Shown: positions 42,194 through 54,198, numbered from the stretch's first letter. The stretch is 64,000 nucleotides of DNA from Azolla caroliniana (GCA_043228905.1 JBHGNT010000015.1:14260001-14324000); one strand, 5' to 3'. A program made the numbers and translations. Notes: generated by a model not told the origin, from the letters alone.

Positions 42194-44054
42194 AACACAT
42201 TGTACGTGTTGCATGCTCGATTATGCCAAGGGGAAGTGAACGTGGCAACCGATGGCGAGTTGTGGCACAAGAGGTTGTGCCACATGAGTGAGAAGGGGAT
42301 GCGAAACCTCCTTCCGAACAAGGCCCCCAACAAGGAAGACAATGTCGTTGGAACTCATGCATACGGACGTATGCTACATAAACACTAAGTCACATGCCGG
42401 TTCACAATATTTTGTGACCTTCATAGACGATTGTAGCCGGAAGTTGTGGGCTTCCGTATTGAAAACCAAGGACCATGTGTTGTCAGTCTTCAAGGAGTTC
42501 CAGCAAGGGCAAAGAGAGAAACTGGCCAGAAGTTGAAGGCGATTCGAGCAGATAACGGAGGAGAATACCGCAAGTAGTTCGATGATTTCTACCGATCGAA
42601 GGGTATCCGGCTCGAATATACCGTGCCAAAGGCGCCAAAACTAAATTGGATGGCCGAGAGAATGAACCAAGCTGTCATGGAAAGAGTTCGGAGCATGCTT
42701 GCACACGCAAAACTATCCAAGAGGTTCTCGGCTGAGGCACTAATGACGGTGGTGCATGTGATAAACAGGTCACCCTCAACACCCTTGGATGGTGATATTC
42801 CACAAAGGGTGTGCACTTGCATAGACGTCTCGTACCGACATCTGAGGGTGTTTAGTTGTCTTGCCTATGTGCATATTGCAAAGGACCGAAGGGGAAAACT
42901 AGACCCGAAAACTCGGTCATGCATATTTCTCGGATACAACGACGACGAATTCATCTATTGGTTATGGGACTTAGCCAAGAAGAAAGTGATCCGGAGTCGA
43001 GGCATCGTCTTCATGGAAGAAAAGATGATTGCCGACTGGGAGATGGAGAAGACAGGGTCGACATCCAAGTCAACTGAGAATAGGCCTCCAGCTACAGATT
43101 CGGGCCGAGTTGATGAGCAGCCGAATCGAACAAAAATCGATTCGACCGAAGTCTAATACGAACCAATCGGCTGAGTAATTAGTCGGCAAAATTGAGAGCC
43201 GACTACTGTGAATGAAAGCAGGAGATACCCTCTAAGAGAGAGAAGGGCCCCCAGAAGATTTCCGGATAGAGAATATGTGTTGTTAACCGATAAGGGGGAA
43301 CCGGAAAGCTTCGATGAAGCAAAGAGGGATACCTACGACCGAAAGTGGTTAAGTGCTATGAAGGATGAAATGGATTCCCTACATGAGAACCACACACATA
43401 AGTTCACCGAGTTGCTAAAACGAAAGAAGGCCCTCTGGAACAAGTGGGTATACAAATTGAAGCCAAGAGAAAGTGGGAATCCACCCAGGTACAAAGCCTG
43501 GATTGTGGTGAAAGGATTTCAGCAAAAGAAGGGTGTGGATTTCGATGAAATATTTGCCCCAGTAGTAAAAATGACGTCGATACGGACGGTGCTAAGCATA
43601 GCAGCCAACATGGACTTCGAAGTCGAGTAGTTAGATGTCAAAATTGACTTCCTGCATGGACATTTAGAGGAACAAATCTACATGCGGCAACCAAAGGGAT
43701 TCATGGAGAATGGAATTTAGGAGAACTTGGTATGACGACTAAAGAAAAGCTTGTACAGGCTGAAGCAGGCACCCCGGAAATGGTACCGAAAGTTCGAATC
43801 CTTCATGGTCGATCATCGCCTCACCAAGACACAAGCCGATCATTGTGACTTTGTTAAGAAATATGATGGAGGAGACTTTCTCATCCTCCTATTGTATGTT
43901 GATGACATGCTAATTGTCGGATAGGACCCGAAGAAAATCGAAAGCTTGAAGAAGGCCCTTAGCAAGTCATTTGCGATGAAGGATATGGGTCCGACAAAGA
44001 AAATTCTGGGAATGTGTAGAGAAATGAATCTTCTGTCCACAAAAGAAAGGAATA
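42194..44054 (+). pseudogene. Copia K remnant: GAG-pre-integrase to RT
   Basis: It begins within protease/GAG-pre-integrase (NTLYVLHARLCQGEVN, ELWHKRLCHMSEKGM). It then has the integrase core (MHTDVC, RADNGGEY, WMAERMNQAVMERVRSML), FLGYNDDEFIY, RYPLRERRAPRRFP, RT (WNKWVYKLKPRE, VVKGFQQKKGVDFDEIFAP) and the YVDD box LLLYVDDMLIVG at about 43.9 kb. There are many stops (for example 43157, 43628 and 43921) and frame changes. Its end is cut by the L LTR. It is a sister of Copia P and Copia D. Confidence 0.88.
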
Positions 44055-44718
44055 TGTTGAAATACTCAACTCTTATACACAAAAAATGGTGCACACAGAT
44101 TTAACGTGAAAACCCTAAAGCGGGAGAAAACCATGGAGAACGGAGCTTCACTATACAGTGGATATACAACAACAAGATCAGAGTACAACACTCTCTACAC
44201 CGAGTGTATTAGCCGCGTAGGGCTCTTGGCGTATGATGTTACAGAAAACAGCTACGGCACCGTTACCTCTCTCTCCTCCTTTCTCACTCTTCTCTATCGC
44301 TCGCTACAACCGAGGATCACAGACTATTTTCACTACACACTCTCTGTCTCCCACACTCTTATTTGCCCTAGGTGTATTTATACTTATCCCTGTATAGGCT
44401 ATTTACAAATGTAACCCCTACTACACATCACTATTATTATTATCTATAATAATAGGTAGCCATTAGTCGACCCTAGTGTTGACTGTCTAACCGGTCCGAC
44501 TAGTCAAGTTGGTTATCGACCATCGGGTTGTCCCGACTAGTCGGTCGCATCTTTGACCTAGATCTCCTTTCTATTGCCTCACATAGTCGACTTTCTCGCA
44601 GTCGATTCTTCAACCATCGGTACTCAGAACAAACAGTTATCTCCTCCTAGTCCTCGATTGTTGGCACTTCTTGGCCCGAACAGTCAGCTCCTCCCACTGG
44701 AGGGACATATTCCTAACA
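44055..44718 (-). repeat. 3' LTR of Copia L (664 bp)
   Basis: It runs TGTTGAAATA..TTCCTAACA. Layout parallels the Copia P LTR ('aacgtgaaaaccctaaa..ggagaaaa', '..ggagggacatattcctaaca'), but the sequence is diverged and it lacks the hairpin minisatellite. The minus-strand purine stretch GTGAAGGGAGAGTT at 44719-44732 is its polypurine tract. Confidence 0.8.
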
Positions 44719-45890
44719 AACTCTCCCTTCACTCCTGTGGGGAGGAGTTCGTTATTCTTGTCCTCTATTGACAGACTCTAAGCTTGTCCATTGGTAGGCT
44801 CTTTGTCAGCATGTCGGATCCATTGTCGTTAGTATGGATCGTCACGAGGGTAAACTCTCCTTCTTCGACTTTCTCCCACAAGCAGTGATACCTTCTCTGT
44901 ATGTGCTTGGTCTAGGAGTGGTATGCAGCATTCTTGGCTAGATGTATGGAACTCTGGTTGTCACAATGAAGCAAGAAATCCCTTTGCTTCATCCCGAACT
45001 TGTTGAGAAGGTATCTCATCCAAATCAGCTTCTTGCCGGTCTCTACCACTGCCATATACTCTGCCTCTGTGGTCGACAACGCCATAGACTTCTACAGTCG
45101 TGACTACCATGACACTGCTCCCCCTGTATAGGTCATCACATACCCTGACGTGGATTGGCTTGAATCTACATCCCCCAACATGTCCGAGTCAGTAAACCCT
45201 TCGAGCATGGGTTTTCTGACACCATACCCTAGGCGTATATACCCTTGAGGTGCCTTTTAAGTACCTGAGTATCCACTTCACCGCTGCCTAGTGTTCTCTT
45301 CTTGGATTACTAATGTATCGGCTTACTATCCCCACAACAAAAGCGATGTTTGGTCTCGCGCACACCATAGCATCTACATCCCCCGACATGTCTGAGTCAG
45401 TAAACCCTTCGAGCATGGGTTTTCTAACACCATACCCTAGGCATACCCTTGAGGTGCCTTTTAAGTACTTGAGTATCCGCTTCACCACTGCCTAGTGTTC
45501 TCTTCCTAGATTACTAATGTATTGGCTTACTATCCCCACAGCAAAAGTTATGTCTAGTCTCGTGCACACCATAGCATACATCAGACTGTTGACGGCTAAG
45601 GCAGATTGTTTTGCATTTAACTTGCAGTTAGTCGGTAACACAGAGCCGACAGGCATTGCTTCTGACATGTTGAATCTTTCTACGATCTTCGTCACATATT
45701 TCCCTTGTGACAACCACAACACTTCCTTAAGTTCTGTCCCGAACTATGTGCATCCCTAAGATCTGTTTAGCCGGATCAAGATCTTTCATGGCAAACGATT
45801 TGCCTAGAGCTTTCTTCAAGCTTCCAATCTTCCTTGTATCTTGACCGACTATCAACATGTCGTCTACATATAATAAGAGAATGAAGAAAT
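44719..45890 (-). pseudogene. Copia L remnant: end of RT and RNase H
   Basis: The minus strand reads FILLLYVDDMLIVGQDTRKI, ALGKSFAMKDLDPAKQILGM, VLPTNCKLNAKQSAL, LMYAMVCTRLDITFAVGIVS, VKRILKYLKGTSRVCL and GFTDSDMSGDVD. An internal 204-bp tandem duplication repeats the RT-RNase H boundary. RNase H continues to 44770 in broken frames. At 45890 Copia N interrupts and the 5' part is absent. Confidence 0.85.
45175..45580. repeat. 204-bp tandem duplication inside Copia L
   Basis: 'cccc(a/g)acatgtc.gagtcagtaaacccttcgagc' begins at 45175 and again at 45379. Both copies run through 'gcctagtgttctctt' and 'gcacaccatagcat'. The copies differ at several sites, so the duplication is not recent. Confidence 0.88.
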
Positions 45891-46310
45891 TGTTGACAAG
45901 CAAGCTCAACAAAGGTATGTGATGCTTATTGAGAAATAAGCAATAGTAGTTATTAGCTAATTAGGTATTGGTGGACATAAAGGTGAAACAACTATTTAGC
46001 TATGCATAGCTATTTAGCTACTGATAGCTATTTAGCTGCATATGTAAGTGACTTATGTACTTAGGTAAAAAGTAAGTGTAGTAAGTAGAAAAGGTTGTAA
46101 GAGTGATAGTAGAGAAAAAAAGAAGAAAAAACAGAGAATAGAAAACTGACGAGAGCGAGTTGAGCTTTGCGTGTAATGAAATAGAAGAAGCTTTTTGGTT
46201 TGCTAGACAGAGGTAAATCTCCTTGCCCTTCCTTTCTGTCTTGAGCACTAAACAATCCAGCACATTACGATCCGTTGTGCACACAGAAGAGTCATAGTGC
46301 CTTTGTAACA
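45891..46310 (+). repeat. 5' LTR of Copia N (420 bp)
   Basis: It starts TGTTGACAAGC and ends CTTTGTAACA, directly before the PBS. Short direct repeats of 'agctatttagct' occupy 45990-46035. A target copy GAAAT precedes it. The 3' LTR is not found. Confidence 0.82.
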
Positions 46311-46322
46311 TGGTATCAGAGC
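46311..46322 (+). promoter_or_regulatory. tRNA-iMet primer-binding site of Copia N
   Basis: Exact TGGTATCAGAGC, contiguous with the LTR end. Confidence 0.95.
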
Positions 46323-46444
46323 AGAGTTGCTCGTAAAGAAGATTAGAACAGTACAGATCTAAAAAGTTTGGTTCTGGTTGTTGCTCTGAATTAGAGAGTT
46401 TTCTGTGAAGTTAATCATAACAAAAGCCCTAATTGAAAGAGAGA

Positions 46445-47386
46445 ATGGTTGCTGAGAATGGAAGCCAAATAGTCACAGAAAAATTAGATAAAAAGAATTT
46501 CCCGGCGTGGAAATTCAGAATGACAAATTTCTTGATGGGAAAAGGATACTGAGATTACATTGAAGGAAAAGAGGCTCCAAAGATCCCTGAAGAAAATGCA
46601 ACTGCAACACAAATTAAAGCATTTAAGGAATGGAATCAAGGGGCAAGAAAGGTATTGCATTGGCTCTCACTTAGCATCTCAGATTCAATGCTTGGACACA
46701 TAGAGGATGCTATGCTTCCAAAAGAAGCTTGGGATAGTTTGGTAAAATTGTTTGCAGTGAACACCAAGGCTAGAAAGCTTCAGTTGAAGATTGAGCTAAA
46801 TACCTTGGAAAAAGGTAAGATGTCAATGAATGAGTATGCTCTGAAAATAAAGAGCATATGTGAATCACTTGCTTCTATCAATGTGAAGGTAGAAGATGAT
46901 GATAAGGTGGAAATATGCTTAAGAGGCTTAGGACCTCAATATAAAAGCTTCAAAACATTTATTCTCACAAGGGATAGCATCCCAAGTTTTTCAGATCTGG
47001 TTTCAATGCTTGTAGTGGAAAAAAGAAATCAGATGGATGATGTAAACAAAGGAAACTCTGAGACTAAGGGGCAAGCCCTCTACAATAGTGGTGGAAGAGG
47101 CCGAGGAAGAGGCAATGGAAGATTTGGTTTAGCTAGAACCAACAACAATAGTTATCAAGGAAGAGGACAAGAAGTTACCAATGGAAGAAACTACATCAGA
47201 GGCAAGGGGAGCAATCGAGGCAAAGGTAAGAAAACTTATTTGAATGATGATGGTTGTTGGTATTGTGGAAAACCAGGCCATACATAGGCTCAATGCTATC
47301 AAAAGCAAAATGATGAAAAAAGAGGGAAGAGACAGCAAAATAATTATGCCTCAACTAGTGAAGACTGTGATAACGATGGTGCATTT
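46445..47386 (+). pseudogene. Copia N gag
   Basis: From ATG 46445 it reads MVAENGSQIVTEKLDKKNFP, then a TGA at 46550-46552 where a Trp is expected. The UBN2-type core includes EWNQGARKVLHWLSLSISD, FAVNTKARKLQLKIEL and DDDKVEICLRGLGPQYKS. A basic Gly/Arg/Asn-rich linker leads to the knuckle CWYCGKPGHT, followed by a TAG (47285-47287) in place of Gln and then AQCY. It is AT-richer than most neighbours. Confidence 0.9.
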
Positions 47387-49009
47387 GTGGTGCAACATGA
47401 AACAGTAGCAATGGCTGAATGTTCACAGAGATGCAATGAAGAGTTTATGTGGTATGTAGATTCTGGGGCATCTAATCATATGACAGGACATGCAAACTGG
47501 TTTGAAAGCCTAAGAAAACTAGAGATTCCTAGTTATGTACAGACAGGTGATAATACTACTCACCAAATAGAGCATATTGGAGATATCCCATTGTGGGAAG
47601 AAAAAGGAAAAAGGAACTATATGTTGAATGTTATGCATGTGCCAAAACTTGCAAAATATCTGATTTATGTTGGACAGATAGTGGAGCAAAGAATGCAAGT
47701 TAAGTTTAAGCAAAGTGGATGTTTTATAGAGAAACAGGGAAAACTTATTGCAAAAGGAAAATGACAAGGAAGGATGTTTGTGTTAGATGTGGATATGCCT
47801 AAAAAGATTACAGCCATGTTTGTAGAAGGAATGAGTGTAATTTCAGATGTAGAAATGTGGCATAAAAGAATCAGTCACATAAGTATGCAAACAATGAAAA
47901 ATATGTTGAGGAAAAATGTAGTGGTTGGACTGCCTAAGTTGAAAGATTGTGAGATGAGCAAAATATTTGAAGCATATCAATATGGAAAGCGAAAAGGTTG
48001 CCTTTCCCTCATGAAGGACATGTAAGCAAAAATTTGTTGGATTTGGTACATATATAGATGTATGGGGACCAACAAAAAATGCATCAATTAGTGGATATAA
48101 GTTTTATGTAACATTTATTGACGATTGCTCAAGGAAAACATGGGTTTACTTCATGAAAGAAAAAAGTGAAGTATTTGATTGCTTTCGTAAGTTTAAATGT
48201 ATGGTGGAAAAGCAAGTTGGAACTAGAATAAAATGCTTAAGATCTGATGGAGGAGAGTACTTCTCAAATGAATTTCTGATTTTCGATGCAATCAAGGAAT
48301 AAGGAGACAGTTTACATGCAGATATACTCCACAACAAAATGGAGGTGCTGAGAAAAAAAATAGAACTTTGGTCAACATAGCAAGAGCTTTAATGACAGAA
48401 AAAAATATGCCATTGTATACTGGGCAGAAGCTATAAACACAACAAACTATATCCTAAATAGATGTATAACATCTGGAGTACATGAAGTAACTTCTGAAGA
48501 ATGTTTCTATGGTAGAAAGTTGAGTTTAGGACACTTAAAAGTGTTTGGATGCCTTGCCTATGTTCATATACCTGCTAAAGTGAGAAGTAAGCTTGATCCA
48601 AAAGCTGAAAAATGTGTTTTTGTTGGATATTCAGAGGAGCAAAAAGGGTATAGATGTTATAACCCTGTGACAAAAAAGATTGTGGTAAGCCGTGAAGTAA
48701 TATTCGATGAGTTGGCCAACTGGTACAACCCAAAAGAGAATGTAGAAACTGATGAAGACTGTGAAAATGAAGATAGAGAAAAATCTGAAAATGGAAGAGA
48801 TTGTCATGGAGATGGAAACAATGTTAGACAACAAAGTTCCACATCAATGGAATGTACTGGACCATCTGGAAGCTCAGGTAGAAAATCTAAATCTAATGCA
48901 TGGAGTGGAAAAAATGCAAGAGGGTGGAAACACGCTACAGTGTACCAGAAAAGTACTGTTTTTGGCCACAAAAATTGTCAGTACTTTCGATACTGTTGGT
49001 ACTAAATAA
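47387..49009 (+). pseudogene. Copia N protease and integrase, truncated
   Basis: The protease site is MWYVDSGASNHMTG. A TGA at 47762-47764 precedes MFVLDVD. GAG-pre-integrase is MWHKRISHISMQTMKNML. The integrase has the first Asp (IDVWGPT), TFIDDCSRKTWVYFM, RSDGGEYFSNEF (second Asp) and GGAEKKNRTL (Glu), with frame changes near 48020 and 48280. It then has GHLKVFGCLAYVHIPAKVRS and VFVGYSEEQKGYRCY. No RT follows; the element ends near a poly-A stretch at 49014-49026. Confidence 0.87.
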
Positions 49010-50020
49010 TTCAGAAAAAAAAAAACAATTTTGGAGAGTGGGGTGACTGTAGTACAAGTGTCATTTACTACAAGGAGTGGGGGGAACACGTGAGGAGATG
49101 TTCTTTCCATTTTGGGGGCTATTTTCCCTTCACGTCAATTTTGGCGCTTCCCCTCAAGTCGTTTTTGGTGGTTCCCCTCATACTCCTCTTCCTCTATCCC
49201 TCTGAGCTCTTCATCTTAGACATCCATGTCACATTTCTGCTTTTCCTCCAATCTAAGAGTTTTGTTAGGGGTTAGGGAGAAAATCTCAGACATCCATGTC
49301 AGGTTGGAGCTTTTGAGTTAAGGATTTCTGGTTTTTTTAGGGTTTCTATTTTTGTTAGGGTTTAGGTTGAGGAACAGAGACTATTTTGAGGCCTCTTATA
49401 ACAGCCAATAGTGACTTCTTCGACAACGACTTTCTTACTTCCATCAATTGTAGTTTATGTCGTGGTGATTTGGGGCTTTTTCCATCGAGGCGAGGATCCT
49501 TCCACCAAATCCAGGCAGCATATCACAAAGATTCAAGGCGCCCTCCACCATTGGAGGTTCTTTCTAGCAAATTGAGGTGGCATATCACACAGAATCAACG
49601 CTCCCGCCTTCATTGGAGGTTCCTTGCATCCAATTTTTTATTTTCAAGACTAAAATTTTTCATTTCTTCATTTTTCAGTACTAAATTTTTAGATTTTACA
49701 ATTGTCAAATTTGTACGTCGTGCTTCCACCATTGGAGGTTCCTTCCAGCAAATCGAGGCGGCATATCACACTGAATCAACGCTCCCGCCACCATTGGAGG
49801 TTCCTTCCATCCATTTTTTTATTTTCAGGACTAAAATTTTTCATTTCTTCATTTTTCAGTACTAAATTTTTAGATTTTACAATTGTCATATTTGATTAAT
49901 AATTCTAATGTTCGAAACAAATTATTTCTCACTTTGCAGGCCAAATTTAAAAACATTTGACTGTGTTTTCTTAGTGTAGTCTATATAACATTAACTACTC
50001 TCGCCGGACGCTTAATTTTT
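49010..50020. other. Non-LTR region with direct repeats, no gene seen
   Basis: AT-rich, without LTR or coding homology that I recognise. A block of about 180 bp ('ccattggaggttc..agcaaat.gaggcggcatatcacac..', '..ttttcagtactaaatttttag') occurs at 49550-49712 and 49730-49895, with a third partial copy at 49500-49550. It could be the upstream region of locus T. Confidence 0.55.
49550..49895. repeat. ~180-bp direct repeat, two copies
   Basis: Two closely similar copies, differing mainly by 'cttcattgg'/'caccattgg' and 'ttgcatccaatt'/'ttccatccattt'. They share the 3' block 'ctaaatttttagattttac'. Confidence 0.85.
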
Positions 50021-50231
50021 TTGGATAAATCTAGTGAGCAAATGGGGGTCCCCAACGAGAGTGAGTTGTCAAGTAACTCATGTATATCTGAAAGGACCAA
50101 GAGAGGGGTGGTTCTTCACATAGTCCGTTATTTGGTAGAAATAACGAAGAGATTTAGTGAAGAGGATCGTAGGGATATTATATGTAGAGCACTTTCCATC
50201 GCATGCCTTCGCAAGTGCCTTCGCAAGTACG

Positions 50232-50905
50232 TGAACCCGACGTGAACCGCCGAGGTTTTTGACTAGGAGGAAGAGGAATACAAATTAAGGGTAGTTATGA
50301 ATAGTGGAAAGAGAAGTAAGATAACAATCTCGTGAATCCCACGAGTTTAGTGTATTTAAAACAATATTTAGATTATAAGAGTAATTTAGATGGCAAAATT
50401 CGTGAATCCCACGAATATATTAGATTGATCAATCCTTGTATATTAATCAACAACCTTATACATATTTCTCTCCTCCTTATATGAAGATGGAAGAGGCTAA
50501 GCATGGCTTCATGCTTTTTCACCTAAAGTGTCCATGCACACTAAATGTGCATGTGATGCTTTATCATTTCCTAAGTATAGGGCTCATGCACGCTAGATGT
50601 CCATGAGTCACTTTTAATGTCACGTGTAAATAAAATATTCACACCCTAAAGAATACATGATTTTTACCTTTTAATAAAGGTATGTGTAAATAAAGGTCTT
50701 ATACGTATTAAATCTATATGTATAACACTAAAGATAAGTTATTACAATGGTAAAGTTGGGGTTTATCTATGTGGAGGTGCAGGGTTTGAATCCTGCCCTA
50801 TGCACGTGATAAATGTTTTGATATATTATTTATTTATTTATATGTATCTAAAATCGGATATATTATTTTATGGTTTTCACGTAGTGTGTGGAATACACTA
50901 CGACA
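50232..50905 (-). mobile_element. Solo LTR of the Gypsy E family, minus orientation
   Basis: It is the inverted counterpart of the E LTR (56540-57245). The right end, read on the minus strand, starts TGTCGTAGTGTATTCCACAC. Shared blocks include 'tcgtgaatcccacgaa', 'aatggtaaagttggggttta' and 'ggtttgaatcctgc'. The left end is diverged, so the boundary at 50232 is approximate. It lies inside locus T. No internal region is present. Confidence 0.78.
50735..50808 (+). other. tRNA-like segment in E-family solo LTR (antisense to LTR)
   Basis: TTATTACAATGGTAAAGT (A-box-like), TTTATCTATGTGGAGG, then GCAGGGTTTGAATCCTGC: a T-arm with 5-bp stem and B-box-like core. A T4 run follows at 50816-50819. Confidence 0.65.
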
Positions 50906-52376
50906 ACGTTTGAATGAAGACATGGAGAGAATAAAATTTAGGGACCAATGTGTTTCAGAAGAGATTGTAGAGTCTATGAAGTCATCCCTAGACTTAGTGA
51001 AAGGTGTAGAGAGCATAGACAAATTTTCTGCAAAGAGGGCAGCCTTACACATGGTTGTGAACGGTGCGAGAGAAAAAAAATATAGTGATACTAAAGTTGC
51101 CTTAGTCCTGGGTATTCAAAGAAGGAACTTGAGGAAACATCGCCGAAATATACACTCAAACCAATTCAAGTGGTTGGGGTTGGGACGTAGACGACAATGC
51201 GATGTCTTATCTCAAGAGATTATTGAGAAAGTGGATTCATTTTGGGCCAAAAATTCGCGTGTCTCACCAAATAAGAAGGACGTGTGTAGACAGCGACTAA
51301 GTCAGGGTAAGTACCAGATTCACCCTAGACACTTCTTGGAGATGACAGAGGTATTCCATTTTTTTATATCAATTCACATTCCATAAATTTGTGTTTTGAC
51401 CAAGTGTATTTTAATGTTTGCTATATATATTGGTTGATGTAGGTTGAATTGTACATGAACTTTAAAGACCAACATCCAAGCTTGACTATTGGATTCCGCA
51501 AGTTCCAAGGTTTGAAACCATTTTATGTTAGAAAATTAAATTAGAGGAATACATGTTGTTGTGTGTACCACGTGAAGATGGACATGTTAAGGCTAGGAGT
51601 GAATGCAATGTGTACTGATTCTAAGGGTATACACGGGGAATTATGTGTCTGCACTTGTGAGGTTTGTAAACCAAATGGGGAGGATAATAGGTGTAATGCA
51701 TGAAACATGACTTATGCATCCGTTTTTGAGCTATGGAGGTCTTGTGTTTGTGAAAAAGAACCATCATGTGAGTGGCATCGTCGTACATGTCTATTAAGAA
51801 CATGTAAGGTTTGTCCGCTACCATTATTTTGTAGGCAGGAGCTTGATTTGGGAAACAGTCATATCGTGAAATGGAAATATTTAGAGTATGTGACTGAAAA
51901 TATTGGCAAGGGACTTGTAACTAAGCGTATCAAGGAAGTATATAAGGAGACATGTGCTGCTACCCTTGTCTCAGAATTTAAGAAACAACTTGGGGAGTTC
52001 ATTCCACATAACTTCCGAAGTTATTGGTAAAATTCATAGTTCAAGGAATGTATTAATAACTTACCAACGGGTTTCATCGTATCCGTTATTGACTTTGCAG
52101 AAAACTATACATTTAAAGTTCAAAATGAGGTTCAATCAATGCATTGGTACAATGATCAATGTACGATACTTGTACATATTTGCTATTGGAGGCAAGAAAT
52201 CAATATTTTACATTTCAGATGATAAAAAGCATGATACACTATTTGTTCAACATTGTTTTAAGCTTCACCATGCATATTTATTGTCTCTAGGGTTAACCTT
52301 TAACCGTCATTGGGTTTGGTCTGATGGTGCTGCCTCGCAATTTAAGGCGGCACGATCGTTCTACTTTATTGCCAGG

Positions 52377-53393
52377 TAATTTTTAACCCATATGTTTAGT
52401 ACTTATCATGCAATGTGTAAGGAAGTAATTCTTGTGTTAGTGCATGCATACTAATTATGTTTGTAACTATTCGAACACAACACTATTCACATGGATGCAT
52501 GCATACTAATTTTGTTTGTAACTAAGTTAACTGTTCTTGATTGATCAAATAGTACTATCCTGTCACGTGGATCTGTGTTTATTACCTTTTAATCCATGTG
52601 AAGTGTTCTCCATAGACAAATTGTATTATGTTGTCTGTTGTATCTTTACTAAATTAGTATTTACTGAAGAATGTAAAGTACTCGTATTGTACTCTATAGT
52701 ATTGTCCGTCCTTAAGATAATTGTACTAATTATCTTTAATGCATGTGAAGTGTTCTCCATAGACACATTGTACTATGTTGTGTGTTGTATCTGTACTATG
52801 TTGTGTTTACAGAAGGATGTAAAGTACTTGTCTTGTACTCATAGTATTGTTTGTCCTTAAGAGAATTGTACTAATTATCTTTTAATCCATGTGAAGTGTT
52901 CTCCATAGACACATTGTACTATGTTGTGTGTGGTATCTGTATTATGTTGTGTTTACAGAAGGATGTAAAGTACTCGTCTTGTACTCATAGTATTGTCCAT
53001 CCTTAAGAGAATTGTATTAATTATCTTTTAATCCATGTGAAGTGTTCTCCATAGACACATTGTACTATGTTGTGTGTTGTATTTGTACTAAATCAGTATT
53101 TACTGAAGGATGTAAAGAACTCGTCTTGTACTCATAGTATTGTCCGTCCTTAAGAGAATTGTACTAATCATCTTTGTGAAGTGTTCTCCATAGACACATT
53201 GTACTATGTTGTGTGTTGTATCTATACTATGTTGTGTTTACAGAAGGATGTAAAGTACTCGTCTTGTACTCATATTATTGTCCATCCTTAAGAGAATTGT
53301 ACTAATTATCTTTTAATCCATGTGAAGTGTTCTCCATAGACACATTGTACTATGTTGTATGTTGTATTTGTACTAAATCAGTATTTACTGAAG
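52377..53393 (+). other. Intron-like gap in locus T, mostly tandem repeat
   Basis: It starts GTAATT right after FYFIAR and ends in AG before the GSGHGKG exon. The expected exon between these two segments is missing, so a coding block may have been lost or replaced as the repeat array grew. Confidence 0.5.
52555..53393 (+). repeat. 146-bp tandem array, six copies
   Basis: 'catgtgaagtgttctccatagaca' recurs at about 52595, 52742, 52888, 53034, 53173 and 53319 (spacings 147, 146, 146, 139, 146). Units share 'ttgtactatgttgtgt', 'gaaggatgtaaagtactcgtc' and 'gtccttaagagaattgtact'. Confidence 0.92.
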
Positions 53394-53683
53394 GGTCTGG
53401 ACATGGAAAAGGAGAGCATGATGGCGCGGGGGCTGTGATCAAACGTGCCCTTACAAGTGAGCAGTTGGATAATAATGGTGCTAAGTTACAAAATGCACAT
53501 GATGTTGTGCAGTGGCTAACATGGAAGATGTCAAATGATGGTAAGAACAGATTGTTTGTTGAAGTTCGCGTTGATGAGGTTGATAGAACTAAATCATATG
53601 GTTGTAAAACCGTGAAAGGCACACGCAACACCCATTGTGTATTAGGGTTTAGCCGCAAGGACACAACACAATTGTTACTCCGT

Positions 53684-54198
53684 TGTCGCGTTGTTACGCA
53701 CGTGCGTGTAGAAGGGGAGGGACCACGGGGGTCTTGGACTAGGGAGTGGAGGAGAAAGAATAAGACACAAAATGGAAGCTTAGCTCAAGAGGAGGTGAGA
53801 AAGAATAAGACAATAACGTAAAATAGACGGGCAAGATGCTCAACAAGTTAGCTTAAGGGAAAACAAACACTTTACAATGGTGGCCGCCATGACCGCACCA
53901 AACGACTATATCAAAAACCCTAAGGGAAAACCCAAGAAGAAAACCCTAATCGAAACCCTAAAACCGAATAGGAAACCCTAGACCTAAGTGGTATGCCTCT
54001 CTCCCTCAAAATAGGCAACCCCCTCATAAGTGACCCCTCCCTTTTATAGCCCAAGGAGGGAGGGACCTTACAATGTGGGATAAAATTTCCCCTCTTCTTT
54101 CTACACACCACTTCCTAGTATACACGTGCACATGTTGCACACCACCGATTTTCCTATTCCACCCCGGTTTTCGCCTATGGACGAAAATCTTCACGACA
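53684..54198 (-). repeat. 3' LTR of Gypsy F (515 bp)
   Basis: It starts TGTCGCGTTGTTACG and ends ATCTTCACGACA, with both ends like the B LTR. It is inserted in the last visible exon of locus T, with left flank TCCGT. The minus-strand purine tract GGTGGGGGCGGA abuts it at 54199-54210, so this is a 3' LTR and the element extends rightwards. Confidence 0.82.

Larger units (their letters stand above)
50021..53683 (+). pseudogene. Locus T: transposase-like gene, possible DDE type, broken
   Basis: Coding pieces share one strand and order. 50021-50231 gives EDRRDIICRALSIACLRK. 50906-51350 gives RVSPNKKDVCRQRLSQGKYQ and HPRHFLEMTE. An intron of about 92 bp (GT 51351, AG 51442) is followed by RNTCCCVYHVKMDMLRLGVN and Cys clusters (CVCTCEVC, CVCEKEPSCEWHRRTCL, CKVCPLPLFC). 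Then come SVIDFAENYTFKVQNEVQSM, YISDDKKHDTLFVQHCF and HWVWSDGAASQFKAAR up to 52376. After a repeat-filled gap GSGHGKGEHDGAGAVIKRAL resumes at 53394. The Asp positions in IDFAEN, WSDGAASQF and HDGAG could be an RNase H-fold triad. That is inference. Stops (52028, 52037) and a frameshift near 52190 make it a pseudogene. The Gypsy F LTR cuts it at 53684. Confidence 0.6.

Noticed and set aside
44106-44414. 102-codon frame in the Copia L LTR
   Set aside because: It lies wholly inside an LTR and has no similarity to a known protein. It is treated as chance.
50229-50243. A second Gypsy primer-binding site (GTGAACCCGACGTGA) at the left end of the E-family solo LTR
   Set aside because: It lies in the wrong orientation for the adjoining minus-oriented LTR and lacks the TGG start. 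It is more likely diverged LTR sequence.
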